From Anianabacter salinae (lineage in GTDB: Bacteria > Pseudomonadota > Alphaproteobacteria > Rhodobacterales > Rhodobacteraceae), in NCBI RefSeq assembly GCF_019061145.1, contig NZ_JAHQZS010000006.1:1-64000 (forward strand): a stretch of 64,000 nucleotides of DNA, in the 5' to 3' direction. The position numbers were made by a program, and so were the translations under genes. Below the pieces are notes generated by a model. The model did no database searches. It was not told where the DNA came from and saw only the letters and a program-made list of their open reading frames with translations. Of the stretch, positions 33,937 to 44,090 are shown one piece after another. Each line of letters opens with the position of its first letter. Position 1 is the first letter of the stretch.

Positions 33937-34655
33937 GCCTGCTCCATGCTCAGGCCCATCAGGCGTTCCAGCAGCGCCGCGTCGGTGGCGAGCGTCTGCA
34001 TCGGCCCGGACCAGATGATCCGCCCGTCGTCCATCACTGCGGCGTGGTCGCCCAGCGCCTTTGCGACGGCGAAGTTCTGTTCCACCAGCAGGATCGACGC
34101 GCCCTCGGTCTTGAGGTCACGCAAGGCCCCCGCCATGGTCGACACGATGGCCGGGGCCAGGCCCTTGGTCGGCTCGTCGATCAGGTAAAGGCGGCGTTCC
34201 TCGGCCATGGCGCGCGCAATCGACAGCATCTGCTTCTGGCCACCTGACAGCGTACCGGCAGCTGAGCGCCAGAAGGTGCGAAGCGGCGGGAAAGCGGCAA
34301 AGATGCGATCCCTCCGCACTGGATCGAGAGGACCGGATACGGCGGCGAGCGTCATGTTCTCTTCCACCGTAAGGTCCGAGAAGATGCCCATGTCCTCGGG
34401 CACATAGCCGATCCCGGCCCGGGCGCGGTCTGAGGTTCGCATCGCGGTGATGTCGGCTCCGTCGAACGCGATGCGCCCGGCGCGCGCGGTCCAATGGCCG
34501 ATGATGGTGCGCAGCGTGGTGGTCTTGCCGACCCCGTTGCGCCCCAGAAGCATCGTCACCGCGCCCCGCGGCACGTCAAGGTCGACGCCGTGCAGGATGT
34601 GATACTGGGCGATGTCGGTATGAACGCCCTCGAGCCGCAGAATGGGATCAGACAT
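33933..34655 (-). CDS. ABC ATP-binding protein (LivF-like)
   Basis: A 240-residue ATPase with Walker A GRNGVGKTT, GYVPEDMGIFSDLTVEENM (Q-loop region, where an acidic residue follows VPE), signature LSGGQKQMLSIARA, Walker B LYLIDEP and H-loop LLVEQN. Together with the LivG-like protein it energises the importer. It overlaps the neighbouring genes at both ends, so expression is coupled. Confidence 0.93.
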   Translation of the reverse strand: MSDPILRLEGVHTDIAQYHILHGVDLDVPRGAVTMLLGRNGVGKTTTLRTIIGHWTARAGRIAFDGADITAMRTSDRARAGIGYVPEDMGIFSDLTVEENMTLAAVSGPLDPVRRDRIFAAFPPLRTFWRSAAGTLSGGQKQMLSIARAMAEERRLYLIDEPTKGLAPAIVSTMAGALRDLKTEGASILLVEQNFAVAKALGDHAAVMDDGRIIWSGPMQTLATDAALLERLMGLSMEQA

Positions 34656-35409
34656 CGGCCAGTTCCTTGCCCATGTAAGCCTCTTGCACCACGTCCGACG
34701 CGATCACCTCGGCGGGATCGCCGTCGGCGACCAGCGCGCCGTTGTGCAGCACGATGATCCGGTCGGCGAGGGTGCGGATCACGTCCATCTTGTGCTCGAC
34801 CAGCAGGATCGTCCGGTCGGTGTCGGCCTTCAGTTCCGCGATCAGGTCGAGAACCACAGGCGCCTCGTCCGCGCTCATCCCCGCCGTGGGTTCGTCGAAC
34901 ATGTAGACCTTTGGATCGAGCGCGATCAGCATCGCCACCTCCAGCTTGCGCTGGTTGCCGTGGCTGAGTTCGGTGACCGGCTGCTCGGCGATGGCGTGCA
35001 GACGCACACGCTCCAGCACCGCCATCGCCTCGTCGGTCAGCGCGGTGTGGCTGCTGGCCATCGAGAACAACGCGCCGCGGACGAGCCGGTGGGCCTGGAT
35101 CGCAAGGCGCACGTTCTCCAGCACCGACAGCTTGGGAAACAGGTTGGTCAACTGGAACGCCCGGCCAAGCCCGCGGCGGCATCTTTCGGACGGGGAAAGC
35201 CGACCGATGTCCTGGCCCAGCAGGTGGACGGACCCCGAACTTGCCGGTATCTGCCCCGAAATCAGGTTGAAATAAGTGGTCTTGCCAGCGCCGTTCGGGC
35301 CGACGATCGCCGTCAGTTCACCCGCGCGAAAGGAACAGCTTACAGCGTCAACAGCGACGTGACCGCCGAAGCGAACGGTAAGGTTCGATGTCTGAAGAAG
35401 GTCGGTCAT
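34648..35409 (-). CDS. ABC ATP-binding protein (LivG-like)
   Basis: A 253-residue ATPase with Walker A GPNGAGKTT, Q-loop RAFQLTNLFPKLSV, signature LSHGNQRKLEVAM (the LSHG variant common in LivG), Walker B VYMFDEPTAGM and H-loop LLVEHKM. It is the first gene after the binding protein and a strong hairpin. Its end overlaps the LivF-like gene by 8 bp. Confidence 0.93.
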   Translation of the reverse strand: MTDLLQTSNLTVRFGGHVAVDAVSCSFRAGELTAIVGPNGAGKTTYFNLISGQIPASSGSVHLLGQDIGRLSPSERCRRGLGRAFQLTNLFPKLSVLENVRLAIQAHRLVRGALFSMASSHTALTDEAMAVLERVRLHAIAEQPVTELSHGNQRKLEVAMLIALDPKVYMFDEPTAGMSADEAPVVLDLIAELKADTDRTILLVEHKMDVIRTLADRIIVLHNGALVADGDPAEVIASDVVQEAYMGKELADV

Positions 35410-35483
35410 CGTTCATCCTCTGGACTCGCGGTCAGAAGGTCGAGGCGTTCTTGCAAGATTCTGAATGCGCAGAGAGCGTGCGG

Positions 35484-35519
35484 GACACCGGCGGGGCCGA
35501 CCAAGGCCCCACCGGTGTC
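35484..35519 (-). terminator. Strong hairpin between binding-protein and ATPase genes
   Basis: A 15-bp arm pair (GACACCGG-c-GGGGCC / GGCCCC-a-CCGGTGTC) with a 6-nt loop lies just after the binding-protein stop (35526). No T-tract follows on the minus strand. It may work as a partial terminator or mRNA-stabilising structure, giving more binding protein than membrane components, as in other Liv and maltose-type operons. Confidence 0.6.
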
Positions 35520-35525
35520 ACCCGG

Positions 35526-36707
35526 TTAGTTACGAACCGGGATATCCATGTCCTCGATGCCCAGTTCGCGCACCAGCACGGGGACGCCATAGTCCTTGCC
35601 GTCCTGCACTTCGGTGCGGAAGTGGTACATCGACTGCAGCGCCTGGTGATCTTCCGCGCGGAAGCGCATGGTGCCCTTCGGCGTCTCCCATTCCATGCCT
35701 TCCATGGCTGAGATCAGCGCCTCGGTGTCGTCTGCACCGCCTACGGCACGGATCGCCTCGACCACGGCGATCCCTGCCGCCATGCCGCCTGCCGTGAAGA
35801 AGTCGGGCGGCCCGCCATGACGCGCCATGTGCTGCTCGACAAGCCAGTCGTTCACGTCATTGTCGGGAATCTCGTAGTAGTAATAGGTGGCGCCTTCGAG
35901 GCCGGGAAGCTCCTTGTACGCCGTAAGCGCGGCAAGGATGTTGCCGCCGGTTGCGATCTCGACGCCGAACCGCGAGGGGTCCATCGCGTTGATCTTGCCC
36001 ATCGGGTTACCGCCGCCGGCCCAGATGATGAACAGCTTCTTGTCGCCATCGACGCCTTCCATTGCGTTGAAGATGCGTTCGGCCGCCGCGGTGAAGTCGG
36101 TGGTGTCGGTGGGAACGTATTCCTCGTGCACGATCTCGGCCCCGGTGTCACCCAGCGCCTCGCGGAAGGCTGCGACGCCGTCGCGGCCAAAGGCATAGTC
36201 CTGCGCCAGGGTGGCGATCTTGACGTTTTCACCGCCCAGCGCGACCGCGTTGGAAATGGCGTCCTGCGACGAATTCCGCCCGGTCCTGAAGATGAAGCGG
36301 TTCCATGCCTCGCCGGTGATCGAGTCCGCGACGGCCGGTTCGACGATCAGGATGCGCTCGTATTCCTCGGCCACCGGCAGCATCGCCAGCGCAACGCCCG
36401 AGCTGACCGGCCCGACCGCGATCTGCGCGCCATCATCTCCGTAGGCCTCGGCGAGAACGGCGCGGCCCGTCGCGGGATCAAGCTGGGTGTCCTTCTCGAT
36501 GACGGTGATCGGCTCGCCGTCGATCTCCATCGTGCCGCCGGTCGCGTATTCGAGGCCCAGCATGAGGCCGATGTGGCTTTGCGCGGCATAAGCCTCCAGC
36601 GCGCCGGTCTTGCCATAGACATGGGCGATGCGGATTTCCGCATGCGCCGCTGTTCCGCTGACCGCAAGCGCGAGGGCTACGGCCCCCAGACGTTTCAAGG
36701 TCGACAT
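35526..36707 (-). CDS. ABC periplasmic binding protein, branched-chain amino-acid type
   Basis: A 393-residue Leu/Ile/Val-binding-type protein with a signal peptide ending in TAAHA. The fold segments are IRIAHVYGKTGALEAYAAQSHIGLMLGLEYATGG, ITVIEKDTQLDPATGRAVLAEAYGDDGAQIAVGPVSSGVALAMLP and FIFRTGRNSSQDA. The ligand is not necessarily an amino acid; the neighbouring CoA-ligase operon suggests an organic acid. A good GGGAGGAG site precedes the ATG. First gene of the importer operon, with the TetR palindrome 39-56 bp upstream overlapping a TTGACA. Confidence 0.9.
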   Translation of the reverse strand: MSTLKRLGAVALALAVSGTAAHAEIRIAHVYGKTGALEAYAAQSHIGLMLGLEYATGGTMEIDGEPITVIEKDTQLDPATGRAVLAEAYGDDGAQIAVGPVSSGVALAMLPVAEEYERILIVEPAVADSITGEAWNRFIFRTGRNSSQDAISNAVALGGENVKIATLAQDYAFGRDGVAAFREALGDTGAEIVHEEYVPTDTTDFTAAAERIFNAMEGVDGDKKLFIIWAGGGNPMGKINAMDPSRFGVEIATGGNILAALTAYKELPGLEGATYYYYEIPDNDVNDWLVEQHMARHGGPPDFFTAGGMAAGIAVVEAIRAVGGADDTEALISAMEGMEWETPKGTMRFRAEDHQALQSMYHFRTEVQDGKDYGVPVLVRELGIEDMDIPVRN

Positions 36708-36745
36708 ACCAGTTCTCCTCCCTGATCACTGTGCCGCACATGAAA

Positions 36746-36763
36746 TATGAATCAGTATTCATG
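36746..36763. promoter_or_regulatory. Palindromic TetR operator upstream of the importer (site 2)
   Basis: TATGAAT-CAGT-ATTCATG, matching the site at 27513-27530 in both half-sites except the first base (one centre base also differs). On the minus strand TTGACA (36767-36762) overlaps it, as a -35 element would, so binding should block the importer promoter. Confidence 0.8.
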
Positions 36764-36924
36764 TCAAGATCGAACCGCGTAACGGTGCCGGAGTTGATGG
36801 CTATCGCTGGTGGCATTGGGGCCAGACAGGTCGGTCAGTCAGGCTCCAGGAAGAGGCGGAGGTTGCAAGCCTGCATTTGCACGGGGTCGGGAAGCGCCGC
36901 TGCAGACAGGGACGCGCCGAAATC

Positions 36925-39117
<2,193 letters not shown>

Positions 39118-39451
39118 GGGGACAGGTCCTTTGGCTCTGCAACTATGTGAAGGTTTGTTGCCGCGCATCAAGGGCAGGCGTGTCGGCAAGCCATTGCGCT
39201 GCCGACAGCGCCCTGTCAGGAGGATGTCGGGAGCAGTGCCGCGGGCACGCGAAATGCAACCTATGGTTACTTTTTTCTTGCACCAATCGCGCAGGCGCGA
39301 TAGCTCTGGCATGCAAGCAGCAGAACGGCTGTCGGCCGCCCGGGCGAACCCCCCCCCCCACTCTTCGCTCCCCCTTCGGCGGCCGACAGTCGGCCTTGCA
39401 CCGCCGCACTCGGTTCTGCATAACAAGGCCGGAACCAATAGGGTGACGATC
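39118..39451. other. Intergenic region with C-run hairpin between uvrB and NDUFS4-like gene
   Basis: A 334-bp divergent intergenic region. It contains a 12-bp perfect inverted repeat (CTGTCGGCCGCC at 39329-39340 and GGCGGCCGACAG at 39378-39389) around a loop with a run of 11 C (39349-39359). No gene is seen; promoters for both genes should lie here. Confidence 0.6.
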
Positions 39452-39763
39452 ATGGGCGCACGCATCTACAGACCGGCCAAATCCGCGATGTCGTCGGGCA
39501 CCGCGCGAACGCATCACTGGGTTCTGGAGTTCGTTCACGCCTCAAGCCGTGAGGTCGATCCGCTCATGGGCTGGACAAGCTCCTCGGACACCCAAAGCCA
39601 GGTTCGTATCCGCTTTGAGACGAAGGAAGCCGCGCTGGACTACGCCAAGGAGCACGGGATCGACGCCGTCGTTCAGGAACCGCACGCGCGCAAACCTAAC
39701 ATCCGCCCCCGCGGCTACGGCGAGAATTTCGCGACAGAACGCAAGGGCGCCTGGACGCACTAG
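39452..39763 (+). CDS. NADH dehydrogenase accessory subunit (NDUFS4-type ETC complex I protein)
   Basis: A 103-residue protein with the NDUFS4 domain: [25 protein letters not shown], then [32 protein letters not shown] and the C-terminal [10 protein letters not shown]. In mitochondria and alphaproteobacteria this accessory subunit binds the peripheral arm of respiratory complex I. The gene often lies alone in these bacteria, away from the nuo operon. Length is usual. Good support for an alphaproteobacterial host. Confidence 0.93.
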   Translation: MGARIYRPAKSAMSSGTARTHHWVLEFVHASSREVDPLMGWTSSSDTQSQVRIRFETKEAALDYAKEHGIDAVVQEPHARKPNIRPRGYGENFATERKGAWTH

Positions 39764-40289
39764 GGCTGTGTAAATCCGGGCAAAGTTGTCTCGGAATCGG
39801 GGCAAGGATTTCGCGAGCAGATTGCAGCTACCTTCGGTGGTAGTGATCTTTGTGCGAACCCCTACATCTAGCTTCAGTTTTGGGCCTGGTTGAACAAGTG
39901 GGGAGAGCGGCATGCATGCAGCCCTTTCTGCGCTGTGCGCCTCTCGACTCTTGCGAAGACACGTTGACAGTTTCCGTGACACCGTGCTTCCTCCGCCTAT
40001 GGAATACTCGCAGCACATAGGCTGGTCTCGCTGACCATTCCGACCCGGGGCACTCATCCCGGTGACACCGCCTTGCTGTTCGAGCCTTTGCCATGCCGCC
40101 TTCCGATATCCTCTTTCGCATCAAGGGTGCTCCTCGCGTATCACCTGCGCTGGCCCATGCGGGCTGTGCTGTGCCACGCCGCTGGTTGATAGCCGGATCA
40201 CACTCGCGCTGAGCGCGCGATCACCCTCTTGATCCAGCACATCCATAGGACCGCGCCAGCCACTGGCTTGGCGGCGCGAAGGACATGTC
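39764..40289. other. Non-coding stretch
   Basis: A 526-bp region between the NDUFS4-like gene and a small hypothetical gene. Open frames here show no coding character and no RNA fold was recognised. Confidence 0.5.
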
Positions 40290-40661
40290 ATGCCGAAACC
40301 CTTCAACTTCGCCCCCGGCCTTCGCCGGCCACCCATTCCGACGAACGAGATCGAGAACCGCCTCGGTCGGTTTCTCGCCGACCTCCGGCTTCGAAAAGCC
40401 GCCGATGACGACGCAGAAACCATGAGCGACCCGATCCCCCGCCCTGACTTGGACCGCATCGGCCGCCGCGCGCGCAAGCTGCACGAGGCGCAGCGCAAGG
40501 CGCAGAAGAACCCCAACCTCAGGAAGGAAGACTGGGAACAGCTGAGCGCCGTCTTCAACGGCATCGCGCTTGACGGTCCCGCGACCGAGCATCGCGCCGA
40601 CGAGATCGCGGCGGAATTGCTGGAAGTGATGCCTTGGATGCCTCAAGCCAGGCTCTTCTGA
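40290..40661 (+). CDS. Hypothetical basic protein, 123 aa
   Basis: No family recognised. A basic, mostly helical protein: PTNEIENRLGRFLADLRLRKAADDDAETM, then IPRPDLDRIGRRARKLHEAQRKAQKNPNLRKEDWEQLSAVFNGIALDG. AAGGA precedes the ATG at suitable distance and the frame looks coding. No signal peptide or membrane segment. It has no operon partner, being followed by a 180-bp gap and a convergent gene. Confidence 0.6.
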   Translation: MPKPFNFAPGLRRPPIPTNEIENRLGRFLADLRLRKAADDDAETMSDPIPRPDLDRIGRRARKLHEAQRKAQKNPNLRKEDWEQLSAVFNGIALDGPATEHRADEIAAELLEVMPWMPQARLF

Positions 40662-40844
40662 CAGTGCCCCGGGCGATTATTCAACCACGGTCATGTTGGC
40701 CGCCCGGCTGGGACTCTGGTCTGAAGGTTCCTCTTGTCACTGCCCAAATCCGGCAGAGGATGCGACCCTCTGCGCCGCTCTTGCGACAATAGGCCAAAGC
40801 CATGAACGACCGCGGGATCGCTGCTTGAACGTTTCAGCGGGTCC

Positions 40845-41828
40845 CTATCTGGTCACGACGATCTTGCCACCGGCGGCCCCGCCGTCCAGCAGATGATGCG
40901 CTTCCCGGATGTCCTCAACCATGAACACCCTGGCCAGACTGCTCGGAACAACACCGCCTGCAATTCCGTTGGCGATCGCATTCAGCGGTGCATCCTTGAG
41001 CGGTAGCGCGTCGGAACCCAGCATCTGGCTGTTGAAGAAACTGATCTTCACGGTGTTGGGGATGTCCATCATCAGGTTGAAGTTGTTGAGGATCGGCGGC
41101 CCTCCCAGCAGTCCGACGACCACGACCTCGCCCCAGGGCGTCACGCAACGTGCCGTGTCGAGAAGCGTCGCCGCGCCGACAATCTCGATGGCGCAATCCA
41201 CCCCTTCCGGTCGAAGCGAAAGCACGGCATCGCGGACCTGCCCGGGGTCCACAACGACATGATCGGCCCCGAAGGCTTTCAACCGCTCGGCGCCTTCGGC
41301 CCGGCGCGATGTAGCAATAACGGTAGAGCCCTGCATCTTTGCATAGGCGACCGCCGCCAGACCAAGGCTGGACGTGGCACCACGCACCAGAAGCCATTGA
41401 CCCTTGGTGATCCGCAGACTTTTTTCCAGCGCGCCCCAGACCGTCAGATACGCTTCTGGCAGCGCGGCGAGTTCGGTCCAATCCAACGCGCTATCGATGG
41501 GGATCACGTTGCCTGCGTTGACGGTTATGAATTCGGCATAGCCGCCGTGCCGCGCGGTCATCATGCCGCCCATGGCCGTCGCCACCCTTTGACCTGGCGA
41601 CAGACGACCGCTTGGATCTTCGACGATCTCACCGACCGCCTCGTATCCCAGGGCCAACTCCGGGCTGAAGATCCCGTAGTTGCCGGCGCGGTAGTAACTC
41701 TCGGCCTTGTTCAGCCCGAATGCATGGACCCTGATCTTAACTTCTCCGTTCTGGGCCTGGGGTTCGACCGTCTCGACACTCTCGAGGACCTCCGGGCCGC
41801 CAGGTTTGCTTGCGATGATGGCACGCAT
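40845..41828 (-). CDS. Zinc-independent alcohol dehydrogenase / quinone oxidoreductase-like protein
   Basis: A 327-residue medium-chain reductase. GroES-like start (MRAIIASKPGGPEVLESVE, VHAFGLNKAESYYRAGNYG), then the Rossmann domain with LVRGATSSLGLAAVAYAKMQGSTVIATSR (NADPH-binding). The structural and catalytic zinc Cys/His residues are missing, as in quinone oxidoreductases of the QOR/zeta-crystallin class. ATG at 41828 follows AGAGGAG. The last gene of a minus-strand series NmrA, VOC, GST and this gene, though gaps of about 74-87 bp leave the operon limits open. Confidence 0.85.
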   Translation of the reverse strand: MRAIIASKPGGPEVLESVETVEPQAQNGEVKIRVHAFGLNKAESYYRAGNYGIFSPELALGYEAVGEIVEDPSGRLSPGQRVATAMGGMMTARHGGYAEFITVNAGNVIPIDSALDWTELAALPEAYLTVWGALEKSLRITKGQWLLVRGATSSLGLAAVAYAKMQGSTVIATSRRAEGAERLKAFGADHVVVDPGQVRDAVLSLRPEGVDCAIEIVGAATLLDTARCVTPWGEVVVVGLLGGPPILNNFNLMMDIPNTVKISFFNSQMLGSDALPLKDAPLNAIANGIAGGVVPSSLARVFMVEDIREAHHLLDGGAAGGKIVVTR

Positions 41829-41902
41829 GATTTCTCCTCTTCTAACTGCGGGCGTCACGCTGTGCGCATCGAATGTGCCAGCGGGATTGTGTTATTTGCT
41901 GC

Positions 41903-42562
41903 TCAGGGTTCGATGCCCTGATGCTTCATCGCGGCGACGACTCCCGGGTCCGCGGTGATAATCCCGTAAAACCGAACGGCGTTGGCATAGGCGGCGAAGT
42001 CGACCCCGTCGATGTTCCTGGCCCACCGCAGCATCGGCACGGCATAGGCGTCCACCGCCGTCTTTGCGCCGCCGACGAAGGTCTCCCGCCCCGCAAGATG
42101 CGCGTCGATCTTCGCCAAACCGCTCTGCACCAGCTTGATGCCCGCGTCCTTGATCGCCGGATATTGCTCTTGCGTCGCGCCAGAGATGTACATCATCGGC
42201 ACGAAATAGGGCCAAAAGCTGGGGTGGAAGTCTCCGGTGAAGAACGAAAGCCATACGGCGACCTCGTCGCGCGTGATTGGATCGTCGGCGCCAAGAAGGT
42301 CGCCGCGTCCTGCGTGCAGGGCGATGTGCTGCATGATCGCAGCCGCTTGCGTCAGCCCGCGACCGTCGGAGGTGCGGAAGGCGGGGACCGCACCGCTGGG
42401 GTTGATCGCGAGCAGCGCGGGATCGTTCCGTTCGGCTCGCTTGGCGACATGCTCTGTTCCAACCCAGTGGAGAAGGATATGGGGGGCCAGCGCGCAGGCG
42501 CCCGGCCGATAGTAAAGCGTTGGTATGCCAGTCTCATCCTGGCTATTGCTCTCGGAAGGCAT
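41903..42562 (-). CDS. Glutathione S-transferase
   Basis: 219 residues. The N-terminal thioredoxin-like half reads LYYRPGACALAPHILLHWVG and, later, INPSGAVPAFRTSDGRGLTQAAAIMQHIA, which carries the GSH-binding cis-Pro and the Gln-Ala-Ala segment in place of the usual E-S. The helical C-terminal half has a short LSFFTGDFHPSFWPYF and ends GIEP. Beta-class-like GSTs in Proteobacteria begin similarly (LYYxPGACSLAPH). Likely conjugates or reduces electrophiles in the cytoplasm. Member of the group near the divergent LysR gene. Confidence 0.88.
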   Translation of the reverse strand: MPSESNSQDETGIPTLYYRPGACALAPHILLHWVGTEHVAKRAERNDPALLAINPSGAVPAFRTSDGRGLTQAAAIMQHIALHAGRGDLLGADDPITRDEVAVWLSFFTGDFHPSFWPYFVPMMYISGATQEQYPAIKDAGIKLVQSGLAKIDAHLAGRETFVGGAKTAVDAYAVPMLRWARNIDGVDFAAYANAVRFYGIITADPGVVAAMKHQGIEP

Positions 42563-42607
42563 CTCTTTCTCTCTTTCTATGGTGGTGCTGACAGGCCGCC
42601 GATCGGC

Positions 42608-43006
42608 TCATGCGCCGGGGCTATGGAGTTCGATGACGTTTCCGTCCGGGTCCCGGACGAAGATGAAACTTGTCCCGCCTGGCAGGTTGACCGGACCGCC
42701 AGAAAGCGGAAGGCCCCGTTCCTCAAGCGCGTCCTGCACGGCGTTCAGGTCGCCCACCTCAAGCGCCATGTGCGTGTATCCGGTGTGCTTTTCCGGCACG
42801 TCCATCAGGATATTGTTTTCGGACGCGTTCGACGCGTTGAGGATGAGGTTGATGTTCAGCCCCGAGCGGTGAGCCATGATCGCGGCCGGCTCGGGGCCGA
42901 AAGGACCGGCAATAAAGCGGAACCCGAGTTTCTCGTAGAAGGCGCGGGCTGTCTCGAGACTCCGCACCCGAATGCCGACATGGTGAACTCCCTTGATCTC
43001 GCGCAT
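42608..43006 (-). CDS. Glyoxalase/VOC-family protein
   Basis: A 132-residue vicinal-oxygen-chelate protein with two beta-alpha-beta modules: GVHHVGIRVRSLETARAFYEKLGFRF (metal-binding His) and HMALEVGDLNAVQDALEERG, ending FVRDPDGNVIELHSPG (Glu ligand). Probably a glyoxalase, dioxygenase or resistance-type enzyme. ATG at 43006 follows AAGGAG. Transcribed with the NmrA-like gene 87 bp upstream. Confidence 0.87.
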   Translation of the reverse strand: MREIKGVHHVGIRVRSLETARAFYEKLGFRFIAGPFGPEPAAIMAHRSGLNINLILNASNASENNILMDVPEKHTGYTHMALEVGDLNAVQDALEERGLPLSGGPVNLPGGTSFIFVRDPDGNVIELHSPGA

Positions 43007-43093
43007 GGTCGCTCCTTGCGATTCAGTCCCCGCCAAGGGGTTTCGGGTTGCGCCGTGCCTGCGCAGAGTCTGGCGCGGTTCGAAAGGCGGTGC

Positions 43094-43996
43094 CTATTGG
43101 GCCATTGCGTCCTTGACGAAGTTCACCCGCGCCCAGTCGGCGAACGACGTCGGCGGCACCGTCGCGACTTCACGCGCCAGCGCGATCTTTTCGTCCGCGT
43201 CAGGCCCGAAGTAGGAGTGCGCCTCGAAGTAGTTCATCATCCTTCGCAGCTCGGGGGCTTGCGGAAAGAAGGTGTCGAACACTTCGCCGGGGACAGACTG
43301 GAAGCGCACATTGTGTCCCTGGTCCCGGAGGGTCTTGACGATGTCGTTCCAACTGAGCCGATCGCCCGAAAGCGCGAGGTGCTGTCCGGTGCCGACCCGG
43401 TCAGGATTGGCAAAGGCACCTGCGACCAGAGTGCCCAGTTCGCTTATGTCGCCCGCATGAATGACACGCGCGTCCGGGGCCATCGGCATGACCCAGCCCT
43501 TGCTGCCATCCCCCTGCGGCTGGGCCGCCATCTGTCCGGTAAGGTTCTGGAAGTAGAACGGCGGCTCGACAAAAGTGTATGCGGGGAACCCTGCCGCGCT
43601 CACCAACTCATCCACATGCGCTTTCTGTGTGAAATGCGGAACATCAAACGCATTACCTGAAATCGCCGCGACATTCGGCAGGGTCGACCAGATGAAGTGC
43701 TGGGCACCAGCCGCGCGAGCGGCTTCCACAGCCGCGCGTCCCTGCGCAGGCTCGTCGACGCCCGGCCCTTCCCAGAAGTTGGTGACCACGAAGGCGCCAT
43801 GGGCACCGGCAAAGGCCGACCCGAGGGTCTCGGGGCGGGTCAGGTCAGCGCTGATGACCTCGTCGGCACCCAGTCCTGCAAGTCGCGCCGCATCGCGGCT
43901 GACGGCGCGAACACGGAACTTGCCCTGCGTCTTGAGGGCGCGAACGACGCCGCCTCCCTGCTGTCCGCTGGCGCCGAATACGACGATGGTCTTCAT
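43094..43996 (-). CDS. NmrA-family NAD(P)-binding protein
   Basis: A 300-residue atypical SDR with the Rossmann motif VVFGASGQQGGGVV (G-x-x-G-x-x-G, residues 7-13). It follows the NmrA-like pattern (IWSTLPNVA, PFYFQNLTGQMA, HAGDISELGTLVAGAF). These proteins are often redox sensors or NADPH-dependent quinone/aldehyde reductases. The start at 43996 (MKTIVVFG) is the family start; the minus-strand frame upstream, running back to 44269, is shadow of the LysR gene. It is divergent from the LysR gene with a 94-bp gap. Confidence 0.87.
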   Translation of the reverse strand: MKTIVVFGASGQQGGGVVRALKTQGKFRVRAVSRDAARLAGLGADEVISADLTRPETLGSAFAGAHGAFVVTNFWEGPGVDEPAQGRAAVEAARAAGAQHFIWSTLPNVAAISGNAFDVPHFTQKAHVDELVSAAGFPAYTFVEPPFYFQNLTGQMAAQPQGDGSKGWVMPMAPDARVIHAGDISELGTLVAGAFANPDRVGTGQHLALSGDRLSWNDIVKTLRDQGHNVRFQSVPGEVFDTFFPQAPELRRMMNYFEAHSYFGPDADEKIALAREVATVPPTSFADWARVNFVKDAMAQ

Positions 43997-44090
43997 GTCT
44001 TGTCCCTTGGTTGACTTGTCCATGACAAAAAATATGCGCCTGCCATTATCTTGGAACAAGTTCTCCTGTAGGACATGACTTGTCTCGAAA

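Noticed and set aside
41873-43660. 595-codon plus-strand frame spanning three minus-strand genes
   Set aside because: It crosses the GST, VOC and NmrA-like genes and their intergenic spaces, so it cannot be coding if those genes are, and they show full family motifs.
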